Assembly: GCF_900095265.1 (NCBI RefSeq)
Contig: NZ_LT607675.1
Coordinates: forward strand, 1 to 38,308
Source of the DNA: Janthinobacterium sp. UMAB-56
GTDB lineage: Bacteria; Pseudomonadota; Gammaproteobacteria; Burkholderiales; Burkholderiaceae_D
Length of the DNA: 38,308 nt
Direction of reading: 5' to 3'
The notes below the pieces were generated by a model. The model did no database searches. It worked only from the letters and a program-made list of their open reading frames with translations, and was not told the DNA's origin. Below, one piece after another: positions 9,593 to 19,296 of the stretch (position 1 is the stretch's first letter; each line of letters opens with the position of its first letter). The translations under genes were made by a program, and so were the position numbers.

Positions 9593-9614
9593 ACGCAACT
9601 TACAAGGAATCAGC

Positions 9615-9896
9615 ATGGATAGCATGAGCATGATCGCAATCGCATCGATCGTCATGGCCGGCATCACCACCGGCTTTGGCACCATGGGCCCGGCACTGGC
9701 GGAAGGCCGCGCGGTCGCCACGGCCTTGAACGCGCTGGCCCAGCAACCAGACGCCTCGGCCACCATCACCCGGACGTTGTTCGTCGGTCTCGCCATGATC
9801 GAGTCGACGGCCATCTATTGCTTCGTGGTCTCCATGATCCTGATCTTCGCCAATCCGTTCTGGAACCACGTCATCGCCCAGGCTGCGGGGAAATAA
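9615..9896 (+). CDS. atpE: N-type ATPase subunit c (rotor ring)
   Basis: This 93-residue protein is a two-helix hairpin forming the rotor ring. AAGGA six bases upstream fixes the start at 9615. Helix 2 contains the ion-binding glutamate Glu63 in MIESTAIY. Helix 1 contains a second carboxylate, Glu30, in PALAEGRA, at the place where the Ilyobacter Na+ ring has Gln32. The loop is AQQPDAS. Two carboxylates per site are a recognised N-ATPase feature. The STxxY residues resemble Na+ rings, but the Burkholderia pseudomallei N-ATPase ring has been reported as proton-specific with 17 subunits, so ion choice cannot be read from the motif alone. Confidence 0.95.
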   Translation: MDSMSMIAIASIVMAGITTGFGTMGPALAEGRAVATALNALAQQPDASATITRTLFVGLAMIESTAIYCFVVSMILIFANPFWNHVIAQAAGK

Positions 9897-9899
9897 ACC

Positions 9900-10757
9900 A
9901 TGCTGATCGATTGGTTCACCGTCGCCGCCCAGATGCTCAATTTCCTGATACTGGCGTGGCTGCTCAAGCGTTTCCTGTACCGGCCCGTGCTCGATGCCAT
10001 CGACGCGCGCGAAAAAGCCACGGCTGCCACCGTCGCCGATGCCAACGCCAGGCAGGCGCAGGTGCAGAGCGAGCAAGCCGACCTGGCAAGCAAGCAGCGC
10101 GACTTCGATCAGCAGCGCGCGGCCATGCTGGCGCAAGCGAAGCAACAAGCCAAGGCAGAAGGCGAGCGCCTGCTCGAACTGGCCCGCACGCGGGCGGACA
10201 CGCAGCGCGCCAACTACCAGAGCACCCTCGAGACCGACTACCAGCAACTGGGTGCCGATATCACGCGCCGCGCACGCGAGCAGGTACTCCTCATCGCGGG
10301 CAAGGCCCTCGCCGACCTGGCCGGCGCGACACTGGAACAAACGATGTGCGATATGTTCATGCGGCGCCTGATCGCGCTCGACGGCACGAGCAAGACAAGC
10401 ATGGCCGACGCCATCAAGGCGGCGGGCGGCAAGGCGCAATGCAGCAGCAGCGCACCCCTGTCGCCACAGCAGCAACAAGCCCTGGCGGCGGCGCTCGACG
10501 ACCTCTGCGCAGACAAGACCACGCTAACCTTCTCGACCGACGCACAGCTCATCTGCGGCATCGCCTTGACCGCGCATGGCTACAAGCTGGCATGGAATAT
10601 CGACGACTACCTTGCCACACTGGGCGACAGCATAGGCGCGGCGGTGCATGCGCGCGCCCAGGCCAGCGCGCCAGCGCCTGTGCCGGCGGACGCAGACGTT
10701 GCAGCAGATGCTGACGCTGGCGCAGCAACGCCTGCGCCAGCGCCCGAGGCACCATGA
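9900..10757 (+). CDS. atpF: N-type ATPase subunit b fused to delta-like domain
   Basis: This 285-residue subunit has one N-terminal membrane helix (residues 5-25) and a long Ala/Gln-rich coiled coil (30-130). A delta-like globular domain follows to about residue 245, and the tail is Pro/Ala/Asp-rich. N-ATPase operons lack a separate delta gene, and this fusion compensates. The low-complexity tail ([17 protein letters not shown]) is unusual and may be disordered. The gene starts three bases after atpE ends and overlaps atpA by four bases. Confidence 0.93.
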   Translation: MLIDWFTVAAQMLNFLILAWLLKRFLYRPVLDAIDAREKATAATVADANARQAQVQSEQADLASKQRDFDQQRAAMLAQAKQQAKAEGERLLELARTRADTQRANYQSTLETDYQQLGADITRRAREQVLLIAGKALADLAGATLEQTMCDMFMRRLIALDGTSKTSMADAIKAAGGKAQCSSSAPLSPQQQQALAAALDDLCADKTTLTFSTDAQLICGIALTAHGYKLAWNIDDYLATLGDSIGAAVHARAQASAPAPVPADADVAADADAGAATPAPAPEAP

Positions 10758-12322
10758 GCGGCGGTTCCGGCATGCTCGGCGACACGCTCGATGCCGCATT
10801 TTCCGGCATCGCCCGGGCCGCCGGCGCCTTCAGCGCGCCCTTGGCGGTGCAGGAAGTGGGCTACATCATCAGTCTCTCCACCGGCATCGCCCAGGTCGCC
10901 GGTTTGCCCCATGCCGGCTACGATGAGCTGCTGGACTTTCCCGGCGGCGTGCAGGGCATCGCCTTCAATCTCGACGAAAGCGAGATCGGAGTCGTCCTGC
11001 TGGGGCCCTATGCCCATCTGCGGGCCGGCGACGAAGTGCGCCGTACTGGCAGGGTGATGGACGTGCTGGTGGGTGATGGCTTGCTCGGGCGCGTGATCAA
11101 CCCCCTGGGCCACGCGCTGGACGGCGGCGCCGCGCTGTCTGGCGACGAGCGCCTGCCCATCGAGCGGCCCGCCACGGCGATCATGGACCGGGCGCCCGTC
11201 ACCATCCCGCTGCAAACGGGCATCAAGGTGATCGACGCACTGGTGCCCATCGGCCGCGGCCAGCGTGAACTGATACTCGGCGATCGGCAAAGCGGCAAGA
11301 CGGCCATCGCCATCGACACCATACTCAACCAGCATGACCAGGACGTGCTGTGCGTCTACTGCGCGATCGGCCAGCGCGCCTCGGCAGTGGCGAAGGTCAT
11401 CGCCACCCTGCACGCCGGCGGCGCGATGGCCTACACGGTCGTGGTCGTCGCCGAGGGCAACGAGCCGCCTGGCCTGGCCTATATCGCGCCTTACGCCGCC
11501 ACCAGCATCGCCGAACACTTCATGCAGGCAGGGCGCGACGTGCTGATCGTGTATGACGACCTGACCCAGCACGCGCGCGCCTACCGCGAACTGTCCTTGC
11601 TGCTGCGCCGTCCGCCCGGACGCGAAGCCTTCCCCGGCGATATTTTCTATATCCACTCGCGCCTGCTCGAACGCGCGACCCATCTGTGCGACAAGCTGGG
11701 CGGCGGCTCCCTGACCGCCCTGCCCGTCATTGAAACGGAAGGCCAGAACATTGCGGCCTACATTCCCACCAATCTGATCTCGATCACGGATGGCCAGCTC
11801 TACCTGTCGCCGACGCTGTTCGAACTGGGCGTGCTGCCCGCCGTCGACGTCGGCCGCTCGGTGTCGCGCGTGGGCGGCAAGGCCCAGCTGGCCGCCTACC
11901 GCGCCGTCGCGGGCGACCTCAAGCTCGCCTATGCCCAGTTTGAAGAACTCGAGAGTTTCGCCCGCTTTGGCGCCCATCTCGACGCCGACACGCAACAGCG
12001 GATCGAACACGGCCGCCGCATCCGCTCCTGCCTGAAGCAGGAACAGTCCTCGCCCATGCCGGTTGCGGCGCAGATCGCCATCCTGCTGGCACTGGGAGCG
12101 GGCCTGTTCGACAGCATTGCCCTGGAGCGAATGAAGGAGGCCGAGCAGGCCGTGAAGAAAGCCGCAGACAGCATCCCCGACGACGTCAGTGCCCGCTTCG
12201 CGAGCGCATCCAAGCTCAGTGAACAAGACCGGCAAGCCGTCATCGCGCTCGCGCAGGCAGCACTGGACGGCTTGTCCCAGGCGCCGGCCACAACGCCGGC
12301 CGAAACGGGGGCGACGCCATGA
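10754..12322 (+). CDS. atpA: N-type ATPase subunit alpha
   Basis: This is the alpha subunit (522 residues). The P-loop GDRQSGKT is at residues 176-183, and the [10 protein letters not shown] segment carries the arginine finger for the beta site. The N-terminal strand region ([17 protein letters not shown]) is typical. It overlaps atpF upstream and atpG downstream by four bases (ATGA), which suggests coupled translation of the F1 subunits. Confidence 0.96.
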   Translation: MSGGSGMLGDTLDAAFSGIARAAGAFSAPLAVQEVGYIISLSTGIAQVAGLPHAGYDELLDFPGGVQGIAFNLDESEIGVVLLGPYAHLRAGDEVRRTGRVMDVLVGDGLLGRVINPLGHALDGGAALSGDERLPIERPATAIMDRAPVTIPLQTGIKVIDALVPIGRGQRELILGDRQSGKTAIAIDTILNQHDQDVLCVYCAIGQRASAVAKVIATLHAGGAMAYTVVVVAEGNEPPGLAYIAPYAATSIAEHFMQAGRDVLIVYDDLTQHARAYRELSLLLRRPPGREAFPGDIFYIHSRLLERATHLCDKLGGGSLTALPVIETEGQNIAAYIPTNLISITDGQLYLSPTLFELGVLPAVDVGRSVSRVGGKAQLAAYRAVAGDLKLAYAQFEELESFARFGAHLDADTQQRIEHGRRIRSCLKQEQSSPMPVAAQIAILLALGAGLFDSIALERMKEAEQAVKKAADSIPDDVSARFASASKLSEQDRQAVIALAQAALDGLSQAPATTPAETGATP

Positions 12323-13206
12323 GCCAGACCGCTGCAAGCCTGCAGCGCAAGCTCGGTACGGCGGCCGATCTGCATGCGGTGGTGCGCACGATGAAGGCCA
12401 TGGCTGCCTCGCGCATCGGCCAATACAAGGATGCCGTGCTTGCGCTCGACGCCTATTACCGCACCGTCGAACTGGGCCTGGCCCTGTGCCTGCGCCAGGA
12501 CGGAGCGGCGCTACGCGCGCCGTCCACCGCGCCGCCGGCCACGGCGTCGACTGACGCCATCGTATTCGGCACCGACCAGGGCATGGTCGGTCAGTTCAAC
12601 GATGCGATATACAACTATGCCATCGAGACACTGGAACCGATGGCCGGCCATAAAACGTTATGGCCCGTGGGCGCACGGATTGCGGCGCGCCTCGCCGGCG
12701 CGCCCTACGCATGTGCGCAAAGCTTCACGCTGCCAGCCTCGCCCCAGGCCATCGCGGCCCTGGTGGGCCAAATCCTGATTGCACTCGACGCGCGGCCCGA
12801 TGGCGGGCGCGCCGCGCAGGTATTGCTATTGCACCATCGCCCACTCGAGGGCGGCAGGTTCGAACCGGCCTGTCAGCGCCTGTTACCGCTCGATGCCGCC
12901 TGGGCAGCCAAGGTGGCTGCGCTGCCATGGCCAGGCAAGGCCTTGCCGCAGCTTGCAGGCCCGACCCCGGCGACACTTTCGGCCTTCGTCCACGAATACT
13001 TGTTCGTCTCGCTTTTTCGCGCCTGCGCCGAATCGCAAGCGAGCGAAAATGCCAGCCGTCTCGTTGCCATGCAGCGCGCCGATACCAACATCGAACAATT
13101 GCATGACGAACTACTGCGCAGTTTTCACCGCCTGCGCCAGAGCGGCATCGACGCCGAACTGTTCGACCTCGTGGCCGGCTTCGAGGCGCTGGCGCCCAGC
13201 CGATGA
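12319..13206 (+). CDS. atpG: N-type ATPase subunit gamma
   Basis: This is the central rotor shaft (295 residues). The C-terminal signature [18 protein letters not shown] and the N-terminal helix with [13 protein letters not shown] are characteristic of gamma subunits. It is longer in the middle domain than E. coli gamma and low in conservation there, as usual for N-type gammas. It is the last gene of the atpDCQRBEFAG set. No strong terminator follows; only a weak 5-bp stem overlaps the stop. Confidence 0.93.
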   Translation: MSQTAASLQRKLGTAADLHAVVRTMKAMAASRIGQYKDAVLALDAYYRTVELGLALCLRQDGAALRAPSTAPPATASTDAIVFGTDQGMVGQFNDAIYNYAIETLEPMAGHKTLWPVGARIAARLAGAPYACAQSFTLPASPQAIAALVGQILIALDARPDGGRAAQVLLLHHRPLEGGRFEPACQRLLPLDAAWAAKVAALPWPGKALPQLAGPTPATLSAFVHEYLFVSLFRACAESQASENASRLVAMQRADTNIEQLHDELLRSFHRLRQSGIDAELFDLVAGFEALAPSR

Positions 13207-13419
13207 CGCCACCATAATGGCGGCAGCAACTTGGCCGTTCTCCTCTCTACTTCGACCACAAGCAAAAATTCCGGCGGCGCCGTTCCGAGTGGTTCAGCCA
13301 GCTTGAAATGACGCTTGATGAGCTGCCGACAAAGCTGATGACGTTCCTGCGTCGGTGTGGCATCATTGTTACATGAGAGCGCCGCGACATGCCTCGCGCG
13401 CCCAAAACAAGGAGACAAA

Positions 13420-14406
13420 ATGCGTTTCAATCGCCTAGACCTCAACCTGCTTGTCGCGCTCGATGCCTTGCTCAACGAGAAGAGCATCACTCGGGCATCC
13501 GGTCGCCTGAACCTGAGCCAGTCGGCGACGAGCGGCGTACTGGCGCGCCTGCGCGATTATTTCAAGGATGATCTGCTCAAGCCCTCCGGGCGCAATCTGG
13601 TGCTCACGCCGCTCGCCCTCAGTCTGATAGAGCCGGTGCGGGACGTGTTGCTGCAGATACAGCGGACGATCGAGATCAAGCGGGAGTTTGATCCGGCGAC
13701 CGCCGTGCGCGAATTCCGTATCGTCGCTTCCGATTTCGTGTCGACAGTCCTGCTGGGTGAACTCGGCCGCCGCATCGACGTCGAGACACCCGGCATTTCC
13801 ATCGATATCTCTTTATCCTCCGCGATCTTCGCAGAACGACTGGAACGTGGCGAAGTCGATCTGGTGATCCTGCCGAGGAAGTACATGTCTGCTTCACAGC
13901 CCATGCAGATACTGTTTGAAGAAACCTATACCTGCGTCGTCTGGTCCGGCAACCAACTGGTCGGCGACAGACTCTCGCCGGAAGAATACATGAAGCTGGG
14001 TCATGTTTCTTCCCGTTTTGGCAACGCGCAAACGAGTTTCGAAGAGCACTTCCTGAAGGAGAATGGTTACGACCGCCGCATCGAGGTGTCGACGCCCAAC
14101 TTCACAAGCCTGCCGCATTTTGTCATCGGCACCAACCGCATCGCAACGATGCACACCAGGCTGGCGCATATGCTGGCCCGCTACTACCCGATCCGACTGG
14201 TCGCACCGCCGATTGCGTTTCCCAAGATCGACATGTGCATGCAGTGGAACCGCTTTCTGGAGAACGATCCTTCCCACCAGTGGCTGCGTACGCTACTGAC
14301 TGACATCGCAAGCGGTGAGCCTGGCAGCACGGACGCAACCGCGTCAAACGATGCGCTGCTTGCTGCCGAAGTGCATGCCCTGCCGCGCAGGTGCATGTCG
14401 GCCTGA
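13420..14406 (+). CDS. NodD-like LysR-type transcriptional regulator
   Basis: This 328-residue LysR protein has a winged helix-turn-helix at residues ~7-65 and a periplasmic-binding-like effector domain from ~95. The N-terminus MRFNRLDLNLLVALDALL and several effector-domain stretches (SDFVSTV, RRIEVSTPNF, RIATMHTRLA) follow the NodD subfamily closely as I remember it. AAGGAG upstream of 13420 fixes the start. NodD and the naringenin activator FdeR of Herbaspirillum respond to flavonoids. Four nod-box-like operators occur in the catabolic region downstream, making this the best candidate regulator. It is separated from its proposed targets by a chemoreceptor gene. Confidence 0.9.
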   Translation: MRFNRLDLNLLVALDALLNEKSITRASGRLNLSQSATSGVLARLRDYFKDDLLKPSGRNLVLTPLALSLIEPVRDVLLQIQRTIEIKREFDPATAVREFRIVASDFVSTVLLGELGRRIDVETPGISIDISLSSAIFAERLERGEVDLVILPRKYMSASQPMQILFEETYTCVVWSGNQLVGDRLSPEEYMKLGHVSSRFGNAQTSFEEHFLKENGYDRRIEVSTPNFTSLPHFVIGTNRIATMHTRLAHMLARYYPIRLVAPPIAFPKIDMCMQWNRFLENDPSHQWLRTLLTDIASGEPGSTDATASNDALLAAEVHALPRRCMSA

Positions 14407-14461
14407 GATGAGATCACCGCATGCCCTGCCGGCAGTTCAACCGGTTGTTGGCATGCGCCAG

Positions 14462-14478
14462 CGGCGCCTCAGGCGCCG
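14462..14478. terminator. Hairpin between convergent LysR and chemoreceptor genes
   Basis: CGGCGCC and GGCGCCG pair around a TCA loop in the 96-bp gap between convergent stops. It lacks a T-run, so it is only a possible bidirectional terminator. Confidence 0.35.
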
Positions 14479-14502
14479 TCTGCCCGCACCTGGTGGCCGA
14501 AA

Positions 14503-16176
14503 TCATGGCAAGACCAGGCGCTCGGTGTCCCGCTGCCTGGTCAGCCCAAACACGGTTTCGGCTGGTGAAGAAGGTGCTGGCGTATCCTTTACGTGGAAAC
14601 TGTTCACCACATGCGCCAGTTCAAGCGACTCGCCCTGCATGACCGCTGCGGCGTCGGCCAGTTTGACAGCGAGCGCGGCATTTTGCCGGGTCGCCTTGTC
14701 CAATTGAAGCACCGTGTCGTCTATGCTGGCAGCGATACCACGCTGACGCAGCGTTGCCTGCGCAATGTTCTCCACCGTATGGGTGACACTGTTGGCGGCC
14801 GCCACAAGCTGATTCACCGTGTCGGTGGCCGCTGCCAGGCTGGCTTGACCTTGCACGATACGCGAGCTGGTCTCGGCACTCAAGCGGCGGATCTGCCCGG
14901 ATGCCTCGGCGGCGCGATGGGCAAGTTGACGCACTTCGGCCGCCACCACGGCGAAACCGCGCCCCTGCTCACCGGCACGCGCCGCCTCCACGGCAGCATT
15001 CAAGGCCAGCAGGTTGGTCCTGAAGGCGATGCTGTCGATCGCTTCAGGAATTTGCGTGATCTGGCGTGACACCACGGCGATGTGATTCATGTTGGCGGCA
15101 AGTTTAACGACTGCAGCACTGCCATGCCCTGCATCATCGCCCGCCTTGCGTGCCATTGCGCTCGCCTGCATCGCCACGTCGACACCAGCGCCCAGCTCCT
15201 GCGCAAGTTCGCGTGCTGCCAGCGAGGTTTCCTTCAGACGTATGACGGCCTCCTCAGTACGCCTGGATAAATCTTGACTGCCTATGCTGATGTCGCTACT
15301 GGTGCTGCTCACAGTGGCAGACGACTTCCGCAGCGCGAAAACGGTATGGCGCAGACGCTGTTGCATGATGTCCATCGCGACCAGCAGCCTGCCGAATTCG
15401 TCGCGGCGCCTTGCATCGACGGAAGCGTCCAGGTGGCCATCCGCGATGCGCTCGGCCACCGCCACCATATCCGCCACAAGGCGCGTCATGTAACGCACGA
15501 TGCCAACGGCAGCCAGCACCGCAGCGAGCAAGGCGAGACCCGAAATGACAGCGATGCCCGTGGTCGCGGTTTGCCTCTGCTCGCGCATGGCCTGGAACTC
15601 GCGCTGGCTGGCGCGGCCGGCGGCATCCACTATCGCGGCGATATGCTGGCGCCACTTGACCTCGGCTCCCTCTGCCGGCAGCAGCACACCGAGTGCCGCG
15701 TCCGCAGTGGCGCCATTCAGGACGGCATTGATCGCAGCGTCATGGGCGAAGGCTAGCTCCTCGCGAAGAGTACGCACACTAAGCAGCTGCGCCCGCATCG
15801 CCAAAGCCTCCGTGTCGCTGCCGGCCAGTGCGGCATCGAGCGAACGCTCGACGGCTTCGTAGTGTTTCTTCGTCTCCGTCAGCGTGGCAGCCTGGGCCTT
15901 CAGGTCCTCGGGATCACTCAACATGATCAACGTTCGCATTTGCCGCATCCAGTCGAGCTGTGCCGCATTGAGCCGGTGTGCAATATCGCTGCGCCGGTTG
16001 TGCTTCCCTTCGATACGCTCGACCTGGTCGTTCAAGGCATGCATCTGCCACACCATACCGGCGGCCATCAACAGCAACAGGCCAATGATGAGGGTGAAGC
16101 TGAGGACCAGCCTTTGCTGGACACCGAAGCGCAAGCCAATCCATCGCATCCGCCATGCCTGTTTTTTATCTCTCAT
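14503..16176 (-). CDS. Methyl-accepting chemotaxis protein
   Basis: This is a transmembrane chemoreceptor (557 residues). The first membrane helix is at ~25-45, and a ~160-residue helical periplasmic sensor follows (four-helix-bundle style). A second membrane helix ([19 protein letters not shown]) leads into a HAMP domain and a signalling domain with the conserved hairpin tip [20 protein letters not shown]. No C-terminal pentapeptide is present. It lies between the NodD-like regulator and the catabolic operon, so it could sense the same compound, but no nod-box-like element is found upstream. Confidence 0.93.
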   Translation of the reverse strand: MRDKKQAWRMRWIGLRFGVQQRLVLSFTLIIGLLLLMAAGMVWQMHALNDQVERIEGKHNRRSDIAHRLNAAQLDWMRQMRTLIMLSDPEDLKAQAATLTETKKHYEAVERSLDAALAGSDTEALAMRAQLLSVRTLREELAFAHDAAINAVLNGATADAALGVLLPAEGAEVKWRQHIAAIVDAAGRASQREFQAMREQRQTATTGIAVISGLALLAAVLAAVGIVRYMTRLVADMVAVAERIADGHLDASVDARRRDEFGRLLVAMDIMQQRLRHTVFALRKSSATVSSTSSDISIGSQDLSRRTEEAVIRLKETSLAARELAQELGAGVDVAMQASAMARKAGDDAGHGSAAVVKLAANMNHIAVVSRQITQIPEAIDSIAFRTNLLALNAAVEAARAGEQGRGFAVVAAEVRQLAHRAAEASGQIRRLSAETSSRIVQGQASLAAATDTVNQLVAAANSVTHTVENIAQATLRQRGIAASIDDTVLQLDKATRQNAALAVKLADAAAVMQGESLELAHVVNSFHVKDTPAPSSPAETVFGLTRQRDTERLVLP

Positions 16177-16294
16177 CCCTGATCCCTATAGCGTGTTCCA
16201 ATGACATGACTACGGCAGAAAACCGGATCAGGTCTTGCGGGTGTCCAGCCCTCCGATCGGTAACTTCTGCATATCCTGCCGCGCATACTGCATC

Positions 16295-16322
16295 GCCCCG
16301 GAAGCGTGCGGCGCACCGGGGC
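16295..16322 (-). terminator. Hairpin after the dioxygenase operon
   Basis: GCCCCGG and CCGGGGC pair perfectly with a 14-nt loop, 15-42 bp past the stop of the last operon gene. There is no T-run, so this is a tentative terminator. Confidence 0.4.
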
Positions 16323-16336
16323 AGCAATCGCCGAGA

Positions 16337-17332
16337 TCACGCTCGCTGGGTTTCGCCTGCCGCCACCACACGCTGGTCGATCGCACCGAACGGCGCCTCC
16401 CCGCCAGCCGTGCGCGCGCACATGCGGACCCGGTCACCGAAACGCATGAAGGCGGTAAGGGGCGCGCCCTGGGCCAAGATCTCGATCACGCGCCGCTCCG
16501 CAATGCAGGCTGAGCCCCGCTCGCCGCCGGCATTCGACACCGTGCCGCTGCCGAGGATGGTGCCAGCGCCGAGCTTGCGGGTGCGTGCCGCATGGGCCAG
16601 CAGCTCGCCGAAGCTGTAATGCATCTCGCCGCCGTTCGGACGGCCGAAATGCACGTCGTTCCAGCTCACTTCCAGGTCCAGTTGCACCCGACCGTCACGC
16701 CATGCGTCGCCCAGTTCGTCCGGCGTCACGGCGACCGGCGCGAAACTGGTCGACGGCTTGGCCTGGAGGAAGCCGAAACCGGCGCGCATCTCGCGTCCGG
16801 CAAGGGCGCGCAGGCTCCAATCGTTCAGCTGGACCACGAGGCGGATGGCGCGCTCGGCAAGATCGGACGTCACCCCCATGGGTAGCGCTCCGGTCACGAC
16901 CCCGAATTCGCCCTCGAAGTCGATGCCGAGTGCCTCGTCCGGCATCGGTACCGGCACGCAGGGCCCGAGGAAATCGTCGGACGCACCCTGGTACATCACG
17001 GGGACGGTGTCGAAGTCCGGGATCGGCTCTGTATTGAAAGCGCGTTCCATCAAATGACCATGGTTGAGGAAGGCGGAGGCATCGCACCATTGAAAGGTGC
17101 GTGGCAACGGCGCCATACAGCGCGCTGGATCGAATACCCCGGCACCGGATCGGTCCCCGTCGTTGAGTGCGTCCGACAGGCGCTGTAGCGCGGGGGCGAG
17201 CTCTTCCCAATGCTGCAGCGCATGCAGCAGGTCAGGCGCAATGCTGCTGGCGTCGACCGCGCGCGACAGGTCGCGGGACACGACCATCAGCTGGCCGTCC
17301 GGCTGGCCGTTATGGTAAGTGGCGAACTTCAT
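16337..17332 (-). CDS. Fumarylacetoacetate hydrolase (FAH) family protein
   Basis: This 331-residue FAH-family enzyme has an N-terminal accessory domain (FAA_hydrolase_N_2 style) and a C-terminal catalytic fold. Metal-ligand candidates are Glu140 and Glu142 in DFEGEFG and Asp171 in LNDWS. It should hydrolyse or isomerise a C-C bond in a ring-cleavage product. It is the last gene of the five-gene operon that starts with the extradiol dioxygenase, ten bases after the cyclase gene, with GGGAG before its start. Confidence 0.9.
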   Translation of the reverse strand: MKFATYHNGQPDGQLMVVSRDLSRAVDASSIAPDLLHALQHWEELAPALQRLSDALNDGDRSGAGVFDPARCMAPLPRTFQWCDASAFLNHGHLMERAFNTEPIPDFDTVPVMYQGASDDFLGPCVPVPMPDEALGIDFEGEFGVVTGALPMGVTSDLAERAIRLVVQLNDWSLRALAGREMRAGFGFLQAKPSTSFAPVAVTPDELGDAWRDGRVQLDLEVSWNDVHFGRPNGGEMHYSFGELLAHAARTRKLGAGTILGSGTVSNAGGERGSACIAERRVIEILAQGAPLTAFMRFGDRVRMCARTAGGEAPFGAIDQRVVAAGETQRA

Positions 17333-17342
17333 GGCATCTCCC

Positions 17343-18155
17343 TCATTTGCGCGGCAGCGCCAGCAGCGCGTCGTCGATGATCGCCACCGCGCGGGTCCAG
17401 CCGGCCGAGCCGCGACGCACCTTGTGCGGGAAGCAGCTGATGAAGAAGCCGTGGTCTGGCAAGGCTTCGAGCTTGTGCAGCTTCTCGAGATGACAGTAGC
17501 CGATGTCGCGTCCCGCCTTGTGACCTTCCCAGATCAAGGACATGTCGCCGGTCTCCGCGATCTTCTGAGCGGTATACGAGAATGGCGCATCCCAGCTCCA
17601 GGCATCGGTGCCGGTCAGGCGCACGCCGCGCTCGAGCAGGTACATGGTCGCTTCGTAGCCCATGCCGCAGCCGGCCGCAACGTAGTCGTTATGGCCATAG
17701 CGGCTGCCAGCGCGCGTGTTGACCACCACGATGTCGAGCGGCTGCAAGTCGTGCCCGATGCGTTGCAGTTCGGCTTCGACGTCCCTGGCAGTGGCGACGT
17801 AACCGTCCGGGAAGTGGCGGAAGTCGAGCTTGACGCCCGGCTGGAAACACCATTCGAGCGGTACCTCGTCGATCGTGATCGAAGCCTTCTTCTCTCCGTT
17901 CTTCGCGTCCATCGTCGAATGGAAGTGCCATGGCGCATCGAGGTGGGTGCCACTATGGGTGGTCATCGTCACCCATTCCGCAGCGGCCGCCTCGCCGTCA
18001 GGATAATCGGCCGGGGTGGTGCCGGGAATCATGTCGATGAAGCCTTGCAGCGTCTCGGCATGCTTCTGGTAAGTGATCTTCGGGGCCAGCGGCGGCGGAT
18101 CGGACAGTACCTCGTTTTCGAGGAAGATGGAGAGGTCGATAAATTGGCGGGTCAT
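17343..18155 (-). CDS. Cyclase family protein (kynurenine-formamidase-like metal hydrolase)
   Basis: This 270-residue protein carries the family metal motif HSGTHLDAPWHFH (residues 67-79). The fold is shared with bacterial arylformamidases and isatin hydrolase, which hydrolyse amides or lactams; here a lactone or enol-type intermediate of ring cleavage is plausible. GAAGGA precedes the ATG. It lies between the FAD monooxygenase and FAH genes with ten-base gaps, so co-transcription is nearly certain. The exact step is unknown. Confidence 0.88.
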   Translation of the reverse strand: MTRQFIDLSIFLENEVLSDPPPLAPKITYQKHAETLQGFIDMIPGTTPADYPDGEAAAAEWVTMTTHSGTHLDAPWHFHSTMDAKNGEKKASITIDEVPLEWCFQPGVKLDFRHFPDGYVATARDVEAELQRIGHDLQPLDIVVVNTRAGSRYGHNDYVAAGCGMGYEATMYLLERGVRLTGTDAWSWDAPFSYTAQKIAETGDMSLIWEGHKAGRDIGYCHLEKLHKLEALPDHGFFISCFPHKVRRGSAGWTRAVAIIDDALLALPRK

Positions 18156-18165
18156 GATGTTTCCT

Positions 18166-19296
18166 TCAGATCGGGGCGGCGAGCGACATCATCGTCTCGC
18201 GCATGATTTTTCCGTGTTCTTCCTTGTCGCCACCTGCGATCTCGATCTCCCCGAGTCGGCCGGAGTTCTCGACCACCATGCGGCAGCGCTCCCAGCGGCG
18301 CTCCTGGTAGTGCGCCAGCGCATCGGCAACCGAGCCGCCCTTGCCCACCTCTTCGGCAAGCACGATCGCATCCTCGATCCCGATGCAGGCGCCGGCGGCC
18401 ATGTGCGGCGTGGTCGCATGCACGGTGTCGCCGACCAGCACCACCCGCCCCTGGTACCAGGGGCGCGGCATCAACAGGCTCTCCAGCGGGCGGTACACGA
18501 TCTGCGACCCGGAATCGAGCTGCGCGGCGACCTGCTGCATCAGCGGCGCCGGGAAGCGCGCCAGCAGGCCCTTGAGCGTGGCCAGGAATTCGGACGGTGC
18601 GACATAGGTATTTTCCTTGCGGTCCTCGGTCACGAACAGGTACATCTCGTCGTGCGATACCGGATTCAGGCCAGTCTTGACCTTGTCGCCCACCCACATC
18701 ATGGCGCCGCCGACTTCCGGCGGACGCGGCAGCACCGCGCGCCACACGCCCTGGCCCGTGTAGCGCGGCTTTGGCGCATCCTGGAACAGGCTTTCGCGCA
18801 CCTTCGAGTACAGCCCGTCGGCGCCGATCACGAGGTCGTAGCGCCCGTTGCTGCCGTCGCTGAAGGTCACGTCGACGCCATGAGCGTCCTGCTCGATGCG
18901 GGTGAAGGTGCAGCCCAGGCGTACCGCGACGCCGGCTGCGCGGGTCGCCTCGGCAAGAATCTCCGCCAGCACCGGACGCATGATCCCGCCGTTACCCGGC
19001 ACGTCCGGCCCGGCCAGGCGCGGGGTCGGCAGCGTGGCCACCTTGACGCCGGTCGGAATGCAGATGTCGACGTTGTCCGTTGCCGCGCCGCGCGCCATGA
19101 AGGCGTCGAGCACGCCAAGACGCCGGAACGCGCGCAAGGTGGCGCCTCCCAGGCTGATGCCTGCGCCATACGAGCGCCAGCCGGGGTCGATCTCGACCAG
19201 ATCGACCTTGATGCCCTGGCGGCGCAGCTCGATGGCCGCCGCCATGCCGGAGAATCCGCCCCCGATGATGAGTACTTTGTCAGCCGTGCTTGTCAT
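18166..19296 (-). CDS. fdeE: FAD-dependent aromatic monooxygenase, FdeE-like
   Basis: This 376-residue class A flavoprotein hydroxylase has GGGFSG at 12-17, the DG motif IGADGLYSK near 160 and the GD motif LVGDTVHATTPHMAAGA near 288. The start at 19296 follows AGGGA; longer readings run into the ferredoxin gene. It overlaps the Rieske ferredoxin gene by 17 bases. In Herbaspirillum, FdeE is a flavin monooxygenase reported to hydroxylate the A ring of naringenin at C8, next to genes for a ferredoxin and a dioxygenase. The same order here supports the symbol, which is assigned from gene type and order only. A 3-hydroxybenzoate 6-hydroxylase-like activity is the main alternative. Confidence 0.75.
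   Translation of the reverse strand: MTSTADKVLIIGGGFSGMAAAIELRRQGIKVDLVEIDPGWRSYGAGISLGGATLRAFRRLGVLDAFMARGAATDNVDICIPTGVKVATLPTPRLAGPDVPGNGGIMRPVLAEILAEATRAAGVAVRLGCTFTRIEQDAHGVDVTFSDGSNGRYDLVIGADGLYSKVRESLFQDAPKPRYTGQGVWRAVLPRPPEVGGAMMWVGDKVKTGLNPVSHDEMYLFVTEDRKENTYVAPSEFLATLKGLLARFPAPLMQQVAAQLDSGSQIVYRPLESLLMPRPWYQGRVVLVGDTVHATTPHMAAGACIGIEDAIVLAEEVGKGGSVADALAHYQERRWERCRMVVENSGRLGEIEIAGGDKEEHGKIMRETMMSLAAPI

Noticed and set aside
13262..13296. Nod-box-like site upstream of the LysR gene itself
   Set aside because: A single T-N11-A (13284-13296) is present, but the partner box 22 bp upstream and the -10 at the right distance are missing.
16177..16336. Nod-box-like site upstream of the chemoreceptor
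   Set aside because: A T-N11-A occurs on the minus strand, but no partner box or -10 hexamer at the required spacing follows.
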